Both the position numbers and the translations under genes were made by a program. From the NCBI GenBank assembly GCA_015501585.1, contig JADNRY010000024.1:1-64000 (forward strand): 64,000 nt of DNA. The letters are read 5' to 3'. Positions within the stretch are counted from its first letter, which is position 1. Every line of letters starts with the position of its first letter. Shown here in pieces: positions 33,049-46,349 of this stretch. The notes under the pieces were generated by a model. The model made no database searches. It was not told where the DNA came from and saw only the letters and a program-made list of their open reading frames with translations. The DNA is from Rhodocollybia butyracea. Taxonomy: Eukaryota > Basidiomycota > Agaricomycetes > Agaricales > Omphalotaceae.

Positions 33049-34641
33049 TCTAGGATGTAGGACCGAATAGGCTGTAGTACTAGGATGGAGAGTTCATTGG
33101 CGTCTAAATAAGCCAGATCGCTCACGTGATACTCTTTCTAGACTGCCAAACAGATTTTATATGAGAACGAGTATTCTCTTCTCAAAAGACTAGCTAGCTA
33201 GGCTACAAACAGATGTTAACGAGGACGTCGTCAGGTCGAGTACCTTATCATGGAGCAGTAACGTCCAAGCTCAACCTCAAGCTCAAGTTCGACTCTATAT
33301 CCTATGTGGCGAAAAAAAAAAAAAGTATCACATAACAGCCCAAAATATTCACCGGAATTCACTGCAGTTTCGTTTTCCAGTTTCTCGGTCTTGACTCTTC
33401 CGGGAACGATTCCTTATGAATATGGATCCGATCTATCCGACTGTTCGTGCACGTTCGCCTCCGACCATCGCATTATCAGAAATAGAGTCTTTCTTCAAGT
33501 ATAACAACTGCAGCTTTTGTAAGACTAGGTAAGTACTTCTCGGGCCCGAGAAAGAATCATATGTGATTGTGCGCCTGATTTCTATGCCTCTCTAGCAGTA
33601 ACAAATGAGAAATTCTGCACCGGTACACGTAAACGCAATCGTATGTCAGTGGGCCTCGGTCCTCGTTTGGTCCAAGTCGTTCACTTCGTATTTAAGTCTT
33701 TGGCTCCAGTACACTTTACAATCCTTCTTTTCTTAGTTTGTCACTACGACTAACTAAGGTGCGCTATCTTTTTCTGATAGATCATCTGTTTTTGTGATGA
33801 TTACATGTTGAGGTTAACTCCAGTAAGCTTGTCCTACTTATCCCCGGGCACCAGGTGAACTTGGTAACTACACATCTGCAGACGGCGGTCTAAAGCAATC
33901 GTGTAAATACCGATATCACCCACACGCATGGAAGATCTACATGAACAAAGCGACCTCATCCTGGAAAACAATATTATATCCGCCGAAGGCATCGGGTATG
34001 TAATTTCGTCAAGCTTTCGTTTAGCAGGTACCGGGGCAAACCACACTCCATCTGCTATACTACTCAGGCGAATGTAGGCGAAGCTTTCTCCATGGTTGAT
34101 TGACATACGTGGAATCACAGGATTCTATACAGCAACCCCCCTATCCTTAGTAGGGACTGGTAAATGACGACGTAATGATTTGGCTCAGGTTTCTGGTCGA
34201 CACATTGTACTCGCAATCGTACGCGTGAAGGTGTACAAGTTCGGATTTACCCTTGAATACATACAACGATATGGTACTCAAACTCACGTTTCAAACGCAG
34301 AGAGAATCTATCTGTCTGAGTATCAGTCGCTATGATATTGTGCACGGGTATACAGTGGTTATCGGTAGGCGTAAGTTTACCGTCCGGTACAGTTCATCTC
34401 AATTTGGATCATCATAGGAATGCATCATTGTGATTTTTGCAATACATTGCGTTCAAAATTATGTGCACGGATCCATAAGGTCGCTACCACCACCAAACTA
34501 CCACTCCCGCTGAATCTTCACACATCAAGTCTACGAATAGTAACATCTTATGGTGTAATGAAAGGTTTCAATGCCGTTGTTGTTGATACAACCGCGCGCA
34601 GCGGCGAGGATTCAGGAGGAGAGTAAGTTCCCGCCGGTATG
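33049..34641. other. Non-coding stretch
   Basis: Upstream region of the minus-strand membrane protein gene plus spacer. A 13-bp A run is at 33312-33324. ORFs at 33304, 33834 and 34420 carry no recognisable features. Confidence 0.45.
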
Positions 34642-34868
34642 TTAATCCGATTTTATCCCAAGCAGATCCTTAGTTTTGACACGAACATCCTCTATCTTGC
34701 TTTCTTGGAGGTAGGGGGGCTTTCTACTGAGCTTCGATTGAGCCTGCAAACTCCCCAGCTTGTCCTTTGCGAAGAACTCGATCCAGTCCACCATTTCTAT
34801 CCGAGTCCGAGCTTCTCTTGTGGCTTCCGCCTCCGACGGTCCGAACCAACTCAACTGGCAAAATTAGA
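34642..34868 (-). CDS. Possible last exon of an unrecognised minus-strand gene
   Basis: An open frame of about 70 codons on the minus strand reads SWFGPSEAEATREARTRIE..., then VDWIEFFAKDKLG and DLLGIKSD before a TAA at 34642-34644. The charged, non-repetitive composition looks like real protein. It has no in-frame ATG at the start, and a TTTTGCCAG acceptor precedes it. An upstream exon would fall at about 34900-34960, just before the GH128 gene, but I could not find one in phase. It may be a gene fragment. Confidence 0.3.
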
Positions 34869-34972
34869 AATTAGAACCATTTTCTATTTCCTCGGCACCT
34901 CTCATCAGGGGGACCTTCGAGGTAGTCTGAATATGGAGATGCCTTGTTGAGATGTGCCCATCACTATGTAGA

Positions 34973-34980
34973 GTATAAAA
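34973..34980 (+). promoter_or_regulatory. TATA box of the GH128 gene
   Basis: GTATAAAAGGAGGG at about 34972-34985, 55-60 bp upstream of the start codon at 35035. Confidence 0.6.
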
Positions 34981-35034
34981 GGAGGGTTTGACGAAATTAC
35001 AGTCAGTACGATCTTCACCTCGCTGAATATCATC

Positions 35035-36630
35035 ATGGTTTCTCAATCTGCCCTCGCACTTTTCGCACTTTTCATTGGATCTGCCCAGGCTGGGAAGCGC
35101 GGTCTGGCATGGCCTTTCTGTATGTATAGCTCGTTACCAGAGGAAGTTCGTTAACATCAACTTTGTCCTCCACAGATAACTCTCCCCTGTAGGAAAAACA
35201 GTTGAACTTGTGTCGTTTGAAAGTTGAACCCACCTACGTTTCAGTGACCCGGGCGTGTTGAACAACGGTCAAGGCGAGGTAGTCGCCATGTACGTATACC
35301 TATCTTTCATCGCTTCAATGTTGTTTTCGGCTACTCATGAACCTCGGTTCTTAGCTATGATTGGGAAACGGTAGGTCCCGGTGCACTGTTTCTCGTCTAT
35401 ATCTTAACCCATTCCCTCAGTTTGCTCCCCCTGATAGCCTTGGAGGAACAGGGGGTCTCGGGTTCATTGGCACGCAAGCCACGATGGACTCTAGCTCAAG
35501 CCCGGTCGCCGATCTGGCTGCACGTCAAGCACAGCAAGGATGGGCTAGTACGTCTAACGATGCCTAGTCGATCTCCTTACTAACAATCTTTCGTAGCCGT
35601 CTTCAGCTTGAACGAGTACGTGTCTCCTTTTCGTCCCTTTGGTTCTTTGTCAGCTACTCATCAATCATGATTTGCAGACCGGACATCAACGGTATCAGCC
35701 CTGCCGAAGCAGGTCAGTGCATATTAGCAGATATTAGCATGCTCTACAAAAACTGAAATTTACAATGTCTTCAAGCTTCGTGGTATATCCAATGGATCAA
35801 TCCTCTAGTACGTCGACCCAAACCCTTGCATTGAACCTGCTCTTAACTTAATATACATCTTTTTAGGCCATCAAGAAGGCGCTCCCCGCTGTGACTTCCA
35901 GTGCAAATGCTGGACAGGGCCTTTCCTGGTTGTCGGAATTCATTTCAGCCTGTGCTGGCCAGTGCTTCTTTGACTACATCAACCTAGTATGTTAAACGCC
36001 ATCGAATCTTCCTTCACTGATCTGACGTTTGTCGAATGTCCTTAGCACTGGTATGGGTGAGTAGTAAATCGCGTTTATATTTAACGTTCATCCTTATATA
36101 TTTTCCATAGGACCTCGTTCGCTGAGTTCTCATCATACATTGAATCAGCCCATGCCAAATTCCCGGTTAGAAGTTTTGTGACCGTTTTATTGGCCATTAA
36201 AATTAACTATCTCACTTAAGAACAACATTATGGTTATTACTGAGTTTGCTCTCAACACCGGAACTAGCTCTGACCAGTATGTTTTCGTGCGCCCTGTTTT
36301 TGGACAAGGAGCTAACAGCTGCTTCAGAGTCGATTTCTTTGCCTCTGCGTTCCCCTTCCTTGATGGTCTATCATATGTACTCTTGTACTTCCCTTTCGTG
36401 GCAACATCACCCTCCCTACTACAAGCAAACGACGGTGCCGCGTTCGCAATGGTTGGTGCTGGTCAGTAGTTTCTCTAATTGATAGGTTCGAATATATATA
36501 TTGACAAAATATCAAGCTGCCTGCCTCTATAATAATGACGGTAAGAGTCTCTCTGACAAGTAGGATGTATTTTTATTGACAATTCGTTGAACAAGGTTCT
36601 CCGTCCGCTGCAGGAAACCTGATGTTCTAG
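35035..36630 (+). CDS. Secreted GH128 (Asl1-like) endo-beta-1,3-glucanase
   Basis: Fifteen exons (35035-35119, 35176-35188, 35245-35289, 35355-35370, 35421-35547, 35597-35615, 35678-35712, 35776-35807, 35867-35986, 36046-36056, 36111-36165, 36221-36276, 36328-36461, 36517-36540, 36596-36630) join in phase to 268 aa. A signal peptide (MVSQSALALFALFIGSAQA) is followed directly by the family hallmark KRGLAWPFYN. The acid/base glutamate is in SLNEPD (E102) and the nucleophile in VITEFA (E194). HWYG and CLYNNDG near the end are also typical. GH128 enzymes cut beta-1,3-glucan and act in cell-wall remodelling, including in fruiting bodies. Several exons are only 11-19 nt. Confidence 0.93.
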
Positions 36631-36941
36631 GCGACGCGACGCAATAATCATTCGGGTTCAACTTAGTAGTAGCAATGAAACTAGTATCTAGTCACTGCAA
36701 ATTCGATACTTACTGACTGTTCAAACTATATAATATAAAAACTTTACACGAGCGCGGAACAAGTTCGGGGGAGAGGAAGATAACCGGCACGGTCCCTTTG
36801 ATTTAGTGATTTGGTAAGAGATACGAAGCGGCCCGTCTTACGCGTCACGGCTTTTCATCCGGCTTTACTTTCCTTGGCTCTTCAAAACCGTCACTGTCAA
36901 TGCCTCAGACGTAGTACCCAGCTATCTTATATCCCTATTTG
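36631..36941. other. Intergenic region before the ABC1-like gene
   Basis: No feature beyond AT-rich sequence (TATATAATATAAAA near 36727) that may belong to the 3' end of the GH128 gene. Confidence 0.5.
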
Positions 36942-39138
36942 ATGTTCCACAGGACTCTACTGCTGAGTCAAGCCTCTCTTCGGCGACCATTTGCCACCAA
37001 AGTCCCAACAACTCGAGGACGGAATTATCTACGAAGAACAGGCTATATAATATTAGGCCTTGGATCCATTTATGGCGCCGATAGAATATTTAATGCGTCC
37101 TCAATAACGCGCAACCTTAGGACCCTAACAACTGCAAGTGCTACACCGGATGTTCTACTATCTATACTGACCTTTTGTAGTGTCTTATGATAACATTAGA
37201 TTATAAAATAAATTTCACGGAGGAAAAGAGTGACCTAATTCCCGAGCTGCATGCCCGAGTCGCTGATAGAATGCATAACCTATTTACCTCTAATGGGGGT
37301 CTGTATATCAAGATCGGTATGTCATCTTTTGTAAATGCACGACCACATCACTGATTCTGTGTTAAGGTCAAGCCATTGGTGCCAATGCTAGTTTATTGCC
37401 CAAGGCGATGCAAGAAAAGTTTGCTAAACTTTTCGACGATGCCCCCCAAGTTTTGTACTCGGAAATCCTCAGTGTTTTCCAATCCGAATTTGGTCGCCCG
37501 CCAAGTGGACCCGGCGGAGTGTTTGCTATATTTGAGGAGCAGGCTGTTGCGAGCGCCAGTATTGCCCAAGTTCATAAAGCCAAACTATGGCCTAGTCCGG
37601 ATGATGCTGAAGGGGAGTGGGTTGCGGTCAAAGTCCAGAAGCCAGCCATTGCTAAACAGGTGGAATTTGATCTATCCGTCTACAGAGCGGTAATGTGGAT
37701 GTTCGAAAACTGGGTATTTGATTTACCAGTATACTTTGTCGTCGGTGAGAAGTATTGAAGTATTTTCCTTTGTCTTTTCTGACACCCTTTCCGTAGATTT
37801 CGTCACAGATCATCTCCGTCGCGAGCTAGATTTCATTTTGGAATCTGAAAATGCAAAGCAAACTGCCAAATTCATTGCCTCTGAACCTAGGCTTGCCAAT
37901 AGTGTTTACATACCCAAAGTAAGGCATCTCCCTATTATCCTGAATATCCCTTTTAAATCTCAAGAAAGGTATACGACGAATTCACAACTAAACGCGTCAT
38001 GACCGCCGAGTGGATATCTGGCGTTCGTCTAAGCGACCGCGCTGGGATTGGCCGTCTTATGGGGGAAGAAAATAACATTATCGTATCCCAAGCAACTGTT
38101 CCCTCATCTGTACTCTCTCCAGAAGAACCTCCGCCCAACTCATTCCAGTTTCCCCCCAAACCACTCAAGGGTGGAGTTCGGTCTGTGATGCAAACTATGG
38201 TTGAATTATTCAGTGCCCAGATGTTTACTTTTGGATCTATCCACGGAGACCCTCACCCTGGTAAAAAAAATCGTCGACGTCTTTTATTTGACTGATTCCC
38301 ATTCAGGAAATATATTGATTCGTCCTAATCCACAAGATCCCACTATTGCGCAACTCGTGTTGTTGGACCACGGATTGTATGTTCGAGTTGATGAAGAGTT
38401 CCGTCGGGACTGGTCGTTGTTATGGAAAGGTCTTCTCACTGGAAAGTTCAAGGAGGTAGAGCGCACCACGAAGAAATGGGGCATTGGTCTTCCCGATATG
38501 TTTGCTAGTGTAGCATTGGCGAAGCCAGTGCGACTGACGAGGAAAGACAGGAAGGCTGAGGCTGAGAGGGTTACGAGGGAATTGCAGGAGTACCTGAGCC
38601 TCAGTCAGTATGAGCAAAGCGTCAGGTATAAACTAGTCAAACTCGCCTTAGACACTTGACACTAACTGGACCGCTTAGAATGAAGGCAAAACTAAAGCAA
38701 TTTCTCAATGACACACATAAATTGCCCCAGGCCTTAATTTTCTTACTCAGAAATATGCGGTTAGTCTGTCCCTTGTCACGAAGACAAAACCAGGTGCTGA
38801 TTTTTGTACCGACCAGAATCGTACAAGGAAATAATCAATCCTATGGTGCGCCGGTAAACCGAGTCAAGATCACTGGGTTATGGGCTTCCAAGTCTCTTGC
38901 TCGCTCTCCCAACCTCTCCATTAGCCAACGCCTGCGTGAATACGCCAATGATCTGGTGTTCCGTAGTGTAATCCTCTCCCTCGACATCGCATTCTGGACC
39001 ACCCGGATAAAGCAAAGGATCTATGCTTTATTAGGTTGGAAGACATACAGTTTTGAGGATGAACTGGAGCGAGCCATGCGGGGTCTTATGAAAAACAGTA
39101 CCGGAGTTGAAGTGGGTAACACTATGTTTAGCGGGTGA
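36942..39138 (+). CDS. Mitochondrial ABC1/ADCK (UbiB) atypical kinase, Mcp2/Cqd2-like
   Basis: Eight exons (36942-37133, 37181-37316, 37367-37744, 37797-37918, 37969-38260, 38307-38625, 38679-38759, 38817-39138) give 613 aa. The basic N-terminus (MFHRTLLLSQASLRRPFATK) looks like a mitochondrial presequence, with a short hydrophobic segment after it. The family KxGQ motif is LYIKIGQAIGAN (K108-Q111), HGDPHPGN spans 368-375, and LLDHGLY stands in for the DFG motif (D394). These proteins sit in the mitochondrial inner membrane and affect coenzyme Q and lipid homeostasis. Intron 1 (37134-37180) must start with GC (ACT/GCAAGT) to preserve the conserved TTCLMITLDYKINF; no GT donor keeps that frame. 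Confidence 0.92.
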
Positions 39139-39510
39139 AATGCCCGATCTTGTTTCAGAAGATTCGTTCTTTGGTGGCCCTTTTGAATGTGTAGATGAGA
39201 TTAACTCAAACTTCAAAGACCAGTCGTTACGGGAATAATCGTGATCATTGTAGTTATTTACTAGTGTAAGTTGGACATACTTCTGTGCGTGCGCCTCAGC
39301 GGGTTAAAAAACATCAGACAAATTTTTCCGACAACAGCGAGTGGGCTACTTGGTGTACAACTCAAATTCGCTGGGATAGATTCAGAAACCTTCGTTCGGA
39401 TAGTATTACAGTGTGAATGAGCATTACTGTAAGAGTCCAGATATTACAATTCCTCGACAGCCATAATTTACAGGTAAAGTAGTGTTCAAGTAAACTTCCT
39501 TGTCTATACC
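39139..39510. other. Spacer between convergent genes
   Basis: The 3' flanks of the ABC1-like gene and of MID1, which run toward each other. No further feature seen. Confidence 0.5.
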
Positions 39511-41044
39511 CTACACAAGATTGCACCATACATTCCCCCATTGATCTTGTGCGCTCCCAGGTACACCTAGTCCTTGCTGGTCCGGATCAGCACCATCAAT
39601 ATACCCCACGCCATAACTCGAGTTTGCGTTGAATCTTGCCAGCGGGCACGCAAACCCAAGAAAATTGGGACATGCCCTATCTGTAGCCTGACAGGTTTCT
39701 ATACACGGCAATAGCACGGAATAAGACATGTTCATGGAAGGGAAAGTGGGGTTCCGGGGTGATGAAGATGTAGTTTGAGCCTGTAGGGCCGAAGTAAAGG
39801 TGGGAATGTCCACGGAGGTTTCCCCTGACGAAGACGAAGTGGTGGTAGTGGTGGGGCTCTCCTCGCCACATCTAGGAAAACTGACAGAGCATAGCCAGCG
39901 AAAGTATGCTCTCTGACAATCTGCACAGGTTTGTAGAGGCGAGTAGTAATCTCGGCCACAAGCCTGTGTCGTCAGAGCAATTGTGAAATTTGAAAAGTAC
40001 GTGAGAAGGGTGTCGGATATGGCTGACGGTATGTTGGTGTTGTCGTAGATGGACAAAGCAGACCCGGAAGCGGGAAGTGGTACAGCATATGTTACGCCTG
40101 GACAATAAGGAAGGAACGCAGCTATCGGGCAGGCAAATATCGCTGTTGGACGTCAGAGAAAAACACAGCATTATATACGGAGATGGGCTCACCAGATTTA
40201 GTCACAAAATACATTGGACCGCTTAGCGTCGTGTTGTTCTCTACAACGTATGCAGTGTAGTTGGTCTGTGGCGAAAGGCCCTCGATTAACCACTGCATTC
40301 TCCATCCTTGTTCGTCTCGAAGCCACAAACTTTCGTTCGCAATATTTCCAGACGATGATGACTGAGACGAAATCATGCAGGCAGTCTGTGGTAGGCTGGT
40401 CAGAACCTGAGACGAAGTAGGCGTTATCACCAAAGTAAAGTTGGGAGAAGAATTTGGCGGTGAGGGAGGTGAAAGTAATGGACTAGGGAGAGTATAGTTT
40501 GGATATGAAGGTTCTGAAAACGAGGGCGGGTCGAAAGGAGGTGAAAAAAGTAAAGCCTGATTGGATGTCGTATCGCCTAATAGCGGAAAAGTAGCCAGTA
40601 CTTGATGTATTGGTCCTTTTGAAGAGTTCAGATAGTATATCACCTTGCAGCGCGGAAGCTCTTACCATCATCCGAAGCACCAATTTCAAAAGAGAAATTA
40701 TCTGGAATGTCTCCGTCTAGAGCTAAAACTCCTCCGTTTGGGAAGATGCCAGAAAAGGCCCCCAGTCCTCGGTCTACTGGTATCTCATATACATCAGTTC
40801 CTCCACCTGGCCCAGGATCATCCACAGAAGTACTATTGGTAACAAAGAAACGAGTTGAAGTCGTTTCTGATGAGCAGTAAGCAACGGTAATGGTCAGATT
40901 TTGGGCAGCTGGAAGAGAAAAAGTTGGCGGAGAGGGAAGATTTTGAGAGTCGAGCGATAGAATGTTGTTCAGTGAGAGTTGTGCGGTAGCCGCTGCTTGT
41001 ATAATGCCAGCATTAAGAAGGCATAATAGCGTCTCTGCAAGCAT
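39511..41044 (-). CDS. MID1: Mid1, stretch-activated calcium channel component
   Basis: Exons 41044-40666, 40615-40193 and 40142-39511 are joined by two 50-nt introns, giving 477 aa. A signal-like N-terminus (MLAETLLCLLNAGIIQAA) is followed by an extracellular region with many N-glycosylation sites (NLT, NST, NFS, NYT, NFT, NES). The family core is present: GLSPQTNYTAYV, ACPIAAFLPYCPGVTYAVP, YFSNFTIALTTQACGRDYYSPLQTC, and a cysteine-rich C-terminus (LPCIETCQATDRACPNFLGFACP). Mid1 is the regulatory partner of the Cch1 calcium channel at the plasma membrane and is needed for calcium entry during stress and mating. Confidence 0.93.
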
Positions 41045-41564
41045 TTACAGTAAAGTGCAGGATAATAGGCGCTCAGGGCGCTGTGCCGGTATCGGGCCGC
41101 CGTTTTGAGCGCATTGTACCGGGATCGGGCCGAGGCTTATCGATCCACTCCGAACGGGTAACTCATGAGACAACTATATTCGAGTGACGGCGTATCAACC
41201 AAAGACCGCAGCATATCAGACGGCGAAAGAAATTGTATCCGACGCTGACGAGGAGACAACGATTGTATTAACCACTCTGACCGCATAGCGAAAGAAACTG
41301 TATCAAAGGACAAACTCAGGAGGCTTTCTTCAACCAGTAGAGAGTCTGACAGATGATTCTTCAAGTTTTGCGCTCGCTCGTTTCCGGATTTTTTTTTCTC
41401 TATGGAGTTTGACTGAACCGAAGCAACAAACTTTCTAGAATCATAATCTTTATGTATCCGCTCGCTGGGAAAAGAAATGCCTTTTATGAACCATGTCTAG
41501 TTTAGAAAGTATAGCGATACACACATACTTACTGTATTTTTGATTTATTTTCAATGAGTTGCAA
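41045..41564. other. Spacer between MID1 and CCT3
   Basis: Upstream of MID1 and downstream of CCT3, both on the minus strand. It includes a GC-rich direct repeat, CCGGkATCGGGCCG, near 41082 and 41119. No gene supported. Confidence 0.5.
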
Positions 41565-43465
41565 TCACTGGGCCTCCATCATTTCTTCCGGAACTGGTCC
41601 TCCACCACCACCACTCTGATCCCGATCTTTGCGCACGGCTTGCACGACATCGTCGACGCGGAGAAGCATGCGGGCAGCCTGGTACCATAAGCGATTGGAC
41701 AGATGAGCGATCAACAAAAGAAAATGACAGGAGATGTACCTCAACAGCAGTTTTGAATATCTGTACCTTCACACTAGCACTTTCCCATAATCCGTACTCG
41801 TTCATGTCAGCGATCTTTCCGGTGTCACCGTTAACACCAAAAGTGTGCTGGTTGGCAGCGTGTTTGGCCTAAGTAACGCGTGAAAGATGAGCGGTAGGCC
41901 AAGTGAATGAATTGTGAAAACCAACCCTCAGTTCTGTCAACACCCTAATCGCGTTTCCACCCGCGTTTTGTACCAACGTTCGGGGGATGACCTCCATCGC
42001 CTCGGAGACAGAAAGGAAAGGACCAGCTTCAAGGCCAGTTATGCCTTGCTTGCTCGATCCAGCACCGGTTCCTCCAAATCCTCCCTTCTTCGCGGCCTGA
42101 CCTAAACGAACACTAACAGCCATCTCCGTGGCACCTCCTCCGGGGACCAATCTAGGATCCATGATAACGTTACGGGCCACGGACATGGCATCCTGGAGGT
42201 TCCGATCGACCTCGTTAAGAATGTCTTTTGAAGGGCCACGCAGAAGAATGGTGCAAGCACGCGGCTGAGTGCAGGGATCGAGGAAAGTGAAATATTCATC
42301 CCCGATTTTCTCCACCCGAAACTCCTCACAGCCTGTTCCAACATCACTTTCCCGCAAGTCTTCTAGCCGGTTAACGATGGTGGCGCCAACGGCAAGAGCG
42401 ATACGGTTGTTGTCAGATTTGCGAACACGGCGAATGGCAGTAACGTTATGGCGGATAAAGTGATGTTGGGCGAGGTCAGATATTCCTTTTTCTGTGAAAA
42501 CCAGATCGACCTCAAGCTCGCAGATTTTTTCCACCATCGCTTTCACAATCTCCTCTTCGACCTCCTGTGCTCGCGCCCAGTCTCCCTCCTTACTGAACTC
42601 CATATTCGTTTGACTTTCACCCTTTTTGTATTCCAGCGGGCAGTCGAGAAGAATAATGCGAGGTTTTTGTATACGACGACGCATACGCGGGTGAGTAACG
42701 TCTTTGTTGAGGAGAATTCCACGAAGAACGACGGATTCCTCAATCGTGCCGCCAGGAATTTTTTCAACGCGAGCATAACGTTTTATGTCGATGACTGATG
42801 GTTGAGCAACGATACGTACCGCTTGAAGTGCGAGTTTGCACATCTGCTCTGACCACCGTGAAACAAATTTAGTGCCTAAACTGCCTTTGATGATTTTTAA
42901 CATCTCCTCGTCGTTTTCGGTGTTGACCTTGATTGCAACACTGTCTATGATCGACAGGGCCTCTCTGAGTGCCTTGTTGTAAGCACTGATAATTACAACT
43001 GGGTGAATATCCCTTTCGAGCTGGGTCAAGGATGAAGCCAAGATAGAGGCAGCAAGAACGATGACACTTGTTGTTCCATCACCACATTCTTCATCCTGTG
43101 TCCGAGAAAGTTCAATCATATTCTTCGCAGCAGGATGGGCAACTTCTATTTCTCGTAAGATGGCATTTCCGTCGTTTGTGAGTCTTGGTGGACATCCGAT
43201 TATCAGTACGATAAGTAAACTTGGAAGTCGTTAAAACTGACAAAATTCCTCCCATCGGATCCAAAATCATCTTCAACATAGCTTTAGGTCCTAGACATGT
43301 TCGTATCACATCTGCAACTGTTTTCGCTGCAGTGATATTGGATATCTGTGCTTTACGGCCGGATTGGCGTTCGGGAGCAGTATCTGCAAAAATTATCAAT
43401 TATTGATGTTGAAAAGTTAAAAGAAAGAGAGACAGACTCATAACGAAAACCGGAGTTCCTGACAT
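41565..43465 (-). CDS. CCT3: T-complex chaperonin subunit gamma (CCT3)
   Basis: Exons 43465-43438, 43383-43242, 43183-41926, 41868-41740 and 41678-41565 give 556 aa in phase. Typical stretches are SNITAAKTVADVIRTCLG, LKMILDPMGG, the ATP-site region LLTNDGNAILREI and SRTQDEECGDGTTSVIVLAA, and near the end AKHAANQHTFGVNGDTGKI. The tail RDQSGGGGGPVPEEMMEAQ is also typical. The MNT-x-x-x-R-x-SGRKAQ start is characteristic of CCT3 rather than the other seven subunits. CCT folds actin, tubulin and other proteins in the cytosol using ATP. Confidence 0.95.
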
Positions 43466-45868
43466 GTTGAATTTCTTGTATTTTTCGTGTCACTGCCAGG
43501 GCTTCTGAGAAGAACGAAACAAAAGATTAAGAAACGCGTTCACTGAAAACGCGATGGCACCAAACAAGTACACACACCATTGCAAACAATGCATACGTCA
43601 TCAACAAATTCGACTCCAAGTCCGAACTGTAAAGAGCTGTAAAGCGAAATGTTTCTTCCCCCCGGGGAATACCTTTTCGTGGGGCTCGGTCCTAGGACTA
43701 GGTACTGGGGCCCTAATGCCCGGGGGCGATGTTACCACTTCCCCTTCCACTCGCTCCGTTTCAATACCTAGTCCAGCTTCTCGGGAGACTCTCTTCATCT
43801 TTCATCCTTTGAGTAAGTGCCTTGTTCGGAATCAGCAGCCAGCCTCAGATCCCATATCCCGGTTATGGTCCTATATCTAGACCGGAACTTGGGGCGTCTG
43901 GATTCGAGCTAAGCACTTCTTCGAGGTAAGTCTTTCCACACTTTGATGGTTGATGGTCAGCCATGCTGCTGCCAAAGGAGTGATTGCACATCACCGCAGC
44001 AGGAACTGCTCAGAATGTGATTTCTGTTTTTTACAATAGATTCTGTACAAATGGTACGATAAGGAAGTCAAATCCCTTACAACAGTCTGCTTGCTACTGT
44101 ACCGTACTACTGATGTACTGATATGACATATCTTCTAGCTTGAGGAGTACATGCAGGAGAAGGTGCACTTTCTTTTTTTTTGGATGCTTGATTAAGTATT
44201 ATCCTCCGTCCGGGGACAGACAGTGAGCACGTACTAATACGTCGTGTTCAAGGTCACCTAGGATACTTTATCATCCTTTTCTTTAGCGGATCTAACTTGC
44301 TATTGATTTGGGGAGCTCCCCACCTTCTGTGGATTGCAATTTATATTTTCTTGGACGTGAGAGCTGGCCAAGGCTGGCCATCCCGATTCCTTACTCTTCA
44401 TATTGCGCGATGCGATGTGGCAGCACAGCCTACCCTGTCTTACTTTAACAGTCAGTACCTGTAGATTACCCTCCATGCGTACATACGATGTACACACGAG
44501 AATACGGCTTGAAATTTGACCCAATTTGGTGGCTGCCAAGATTTGGTGTGAATTTGGTGTGATAAGAACCCAGATACTGACAATTGTACCTTATATACGG
44601 GAGACGATGTCAACAGGTATGTGTTTACCACGAGATTGTGTTTACGATGAGGCATGCCAGTGGTCAACATGAGTTCTCAAGCGCTCGTATCTTGGATCAA
44701 ACCTTTTGCGAATCTGTGGTGGTAGGCTGTTGACAGCACTTGACAGATTCCACAAATTCAGTTGATTGCAGCATATCCTAGCATATCCCACCCGACGCGA
44801 TTCTAGGTTTCGGCCAAACGGTCACGATTAATAATTTGTTGTTCTCTAAGCAGGTCGGTTTACACCGAAGACTGAGTAAGTTTTCCGAGTTGGTCGAACC
44901 GTTTGAAAATTAACCCGATTACTCCTATGCTATACTTGATATGATGATCGTTACTCATACATCGTGATTGTTGTGTACCTAGGCCTGCTAGTTGTAGTAT
45001 CAATATTAGCAATGTCAGATCCGGCGATTATTCTAATAGATCCGGTGCCGATAGGCATATATAGAAATAAAGCTCGGTCAGATAAGTTTACGATCCCGGC
45101 TAGTTTGGCTAAGGCTAGCCTATATGCTCCTATATGCGGCCTCGCACCGGTGACCGATTTGATTTTTTTGACATTAAACTTCAATATGTACGCATATCAT
45201 TGACAATGGCAGCTCCGATAGGTCCATTACGGCACTTAGATCAACTTTTTTAAGAACCCAGTTACCCAGGGGCCAGTCGGGGCCAGTACATACTATTATG
45301 GTAGTACGCAGCTCCGCTGTCACTTGTACTTACTTTGTAATGATGGATGGCGCAAGAATGAACACCGGACTGGAGTCTGGGATCCGAGCCCCAGCCTACC
45401 CCAGCCCCACCCAACCCTCCCTAGGTATACTAGGGTGGCATACTCCGGCTACGGTACAGCCTATGCACGCCAGAATGTGCTGAGATTGACCAAAAAAGTT
45501 TCAATTCTGGTATATGTAAGATGCGTCCAGGCTGTCTCTTCCAAACGTGAGAAGATAACGTTGGTGAGTTGAAGTGCAAGGGGGTTACTGCATAAGACTA
45601 TTCAAAGAGGTTGGGTACTTACGTTCAGTGGAAACGGAGGCCCTTTATGTCCAATAATAGCGCTGGAGTTCCTATGCCAAGTATTGTCAAGTCATTTTTG
45701 CACTTCAGTAACATCCGAACAACGGGAAAAGAGAGCGGAAAGATCGAGATGGTGAGCTGGCCATTAAAATACTCCAATTTGGCTATAATTACTCTGGTCA
45801 GCAAAGGAGACTTGAAGGAGAATATATAACAGCTCTCCAAGCTTTTCTGATAAAAAAGCCCCCGAATT
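43466..45868. other. Long non-coding stretch
   Basis: No supported gene in 2.4 kb. ORFs such as 43554-43880 and 45298-45572 lack family features. GCTACGGTACAGCCTATGC near 45448 resembles GCTACGGTACAACCTACGC near 46956, so the two spots may share a degenerate repeat. Confidence 0.45.
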
Positions 45869-46349
45869 ATGCCCTCCGCCATACCACCCACGCTTCACCA
45901 GTTCGTCCTTTTTGCTCCAGATGTCAAAGGCGCTCCCCGTACCAGCCTCCATAAACAACATCGTCAATATATGCGCCCGCTTATCGATTCTGGCGTAGTG
46001 AGTAAGTGCAACTTTGCTTCGCCGTTCTTGCATAAGTATTGACAATGTGCTTTGTAGAAGTTGCTGGGCCGATGATTGCACCAGAATCATTCGATTCGAA
46101 TACGACGGTAATCACGCAGGAGTCATTCCAATCTAAAGACACGGCATTCGGTTCAATCGTTATCTACGAGGGCGAAAGCTTGGAAGCCGTATGGAAGATA
46201 GTAAAAGGGGATATCTATTATACGTCCGGTGTGGTAGGTACTCCTCATTTGTTCTTAGTACAATACCTGAATCGTTGTGACAGTGGGACCATGATCGGCT
46301 TACCCTCCTTCACTTCGTACCTGGTACCCCATGGCCACTCCCACTGTGA
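45869..46349 (+). CDS. YCII-like (dimeric alpha-beta barrel) protein
   Basis: Exons 45869-46001, 46061-46233 and 46284-46349 join in phase to 123 aa. The first donor is the strong GTAAGT, and the second acceptor restores SGVWDHDRLTLLHFVPGTPWP. The order LHQFVLFAPD, RPLIDSGV, AGPMIAP, GSIVIYEGES and KGDIYYTSGVW matches YCII-related proteins, small ferredoxin-like domains with suspected but mostly untested enzymatic roles. The first intron could use a nearby acceptor 3-5 bases earlier, but those break the frame. Confidence 0.78.
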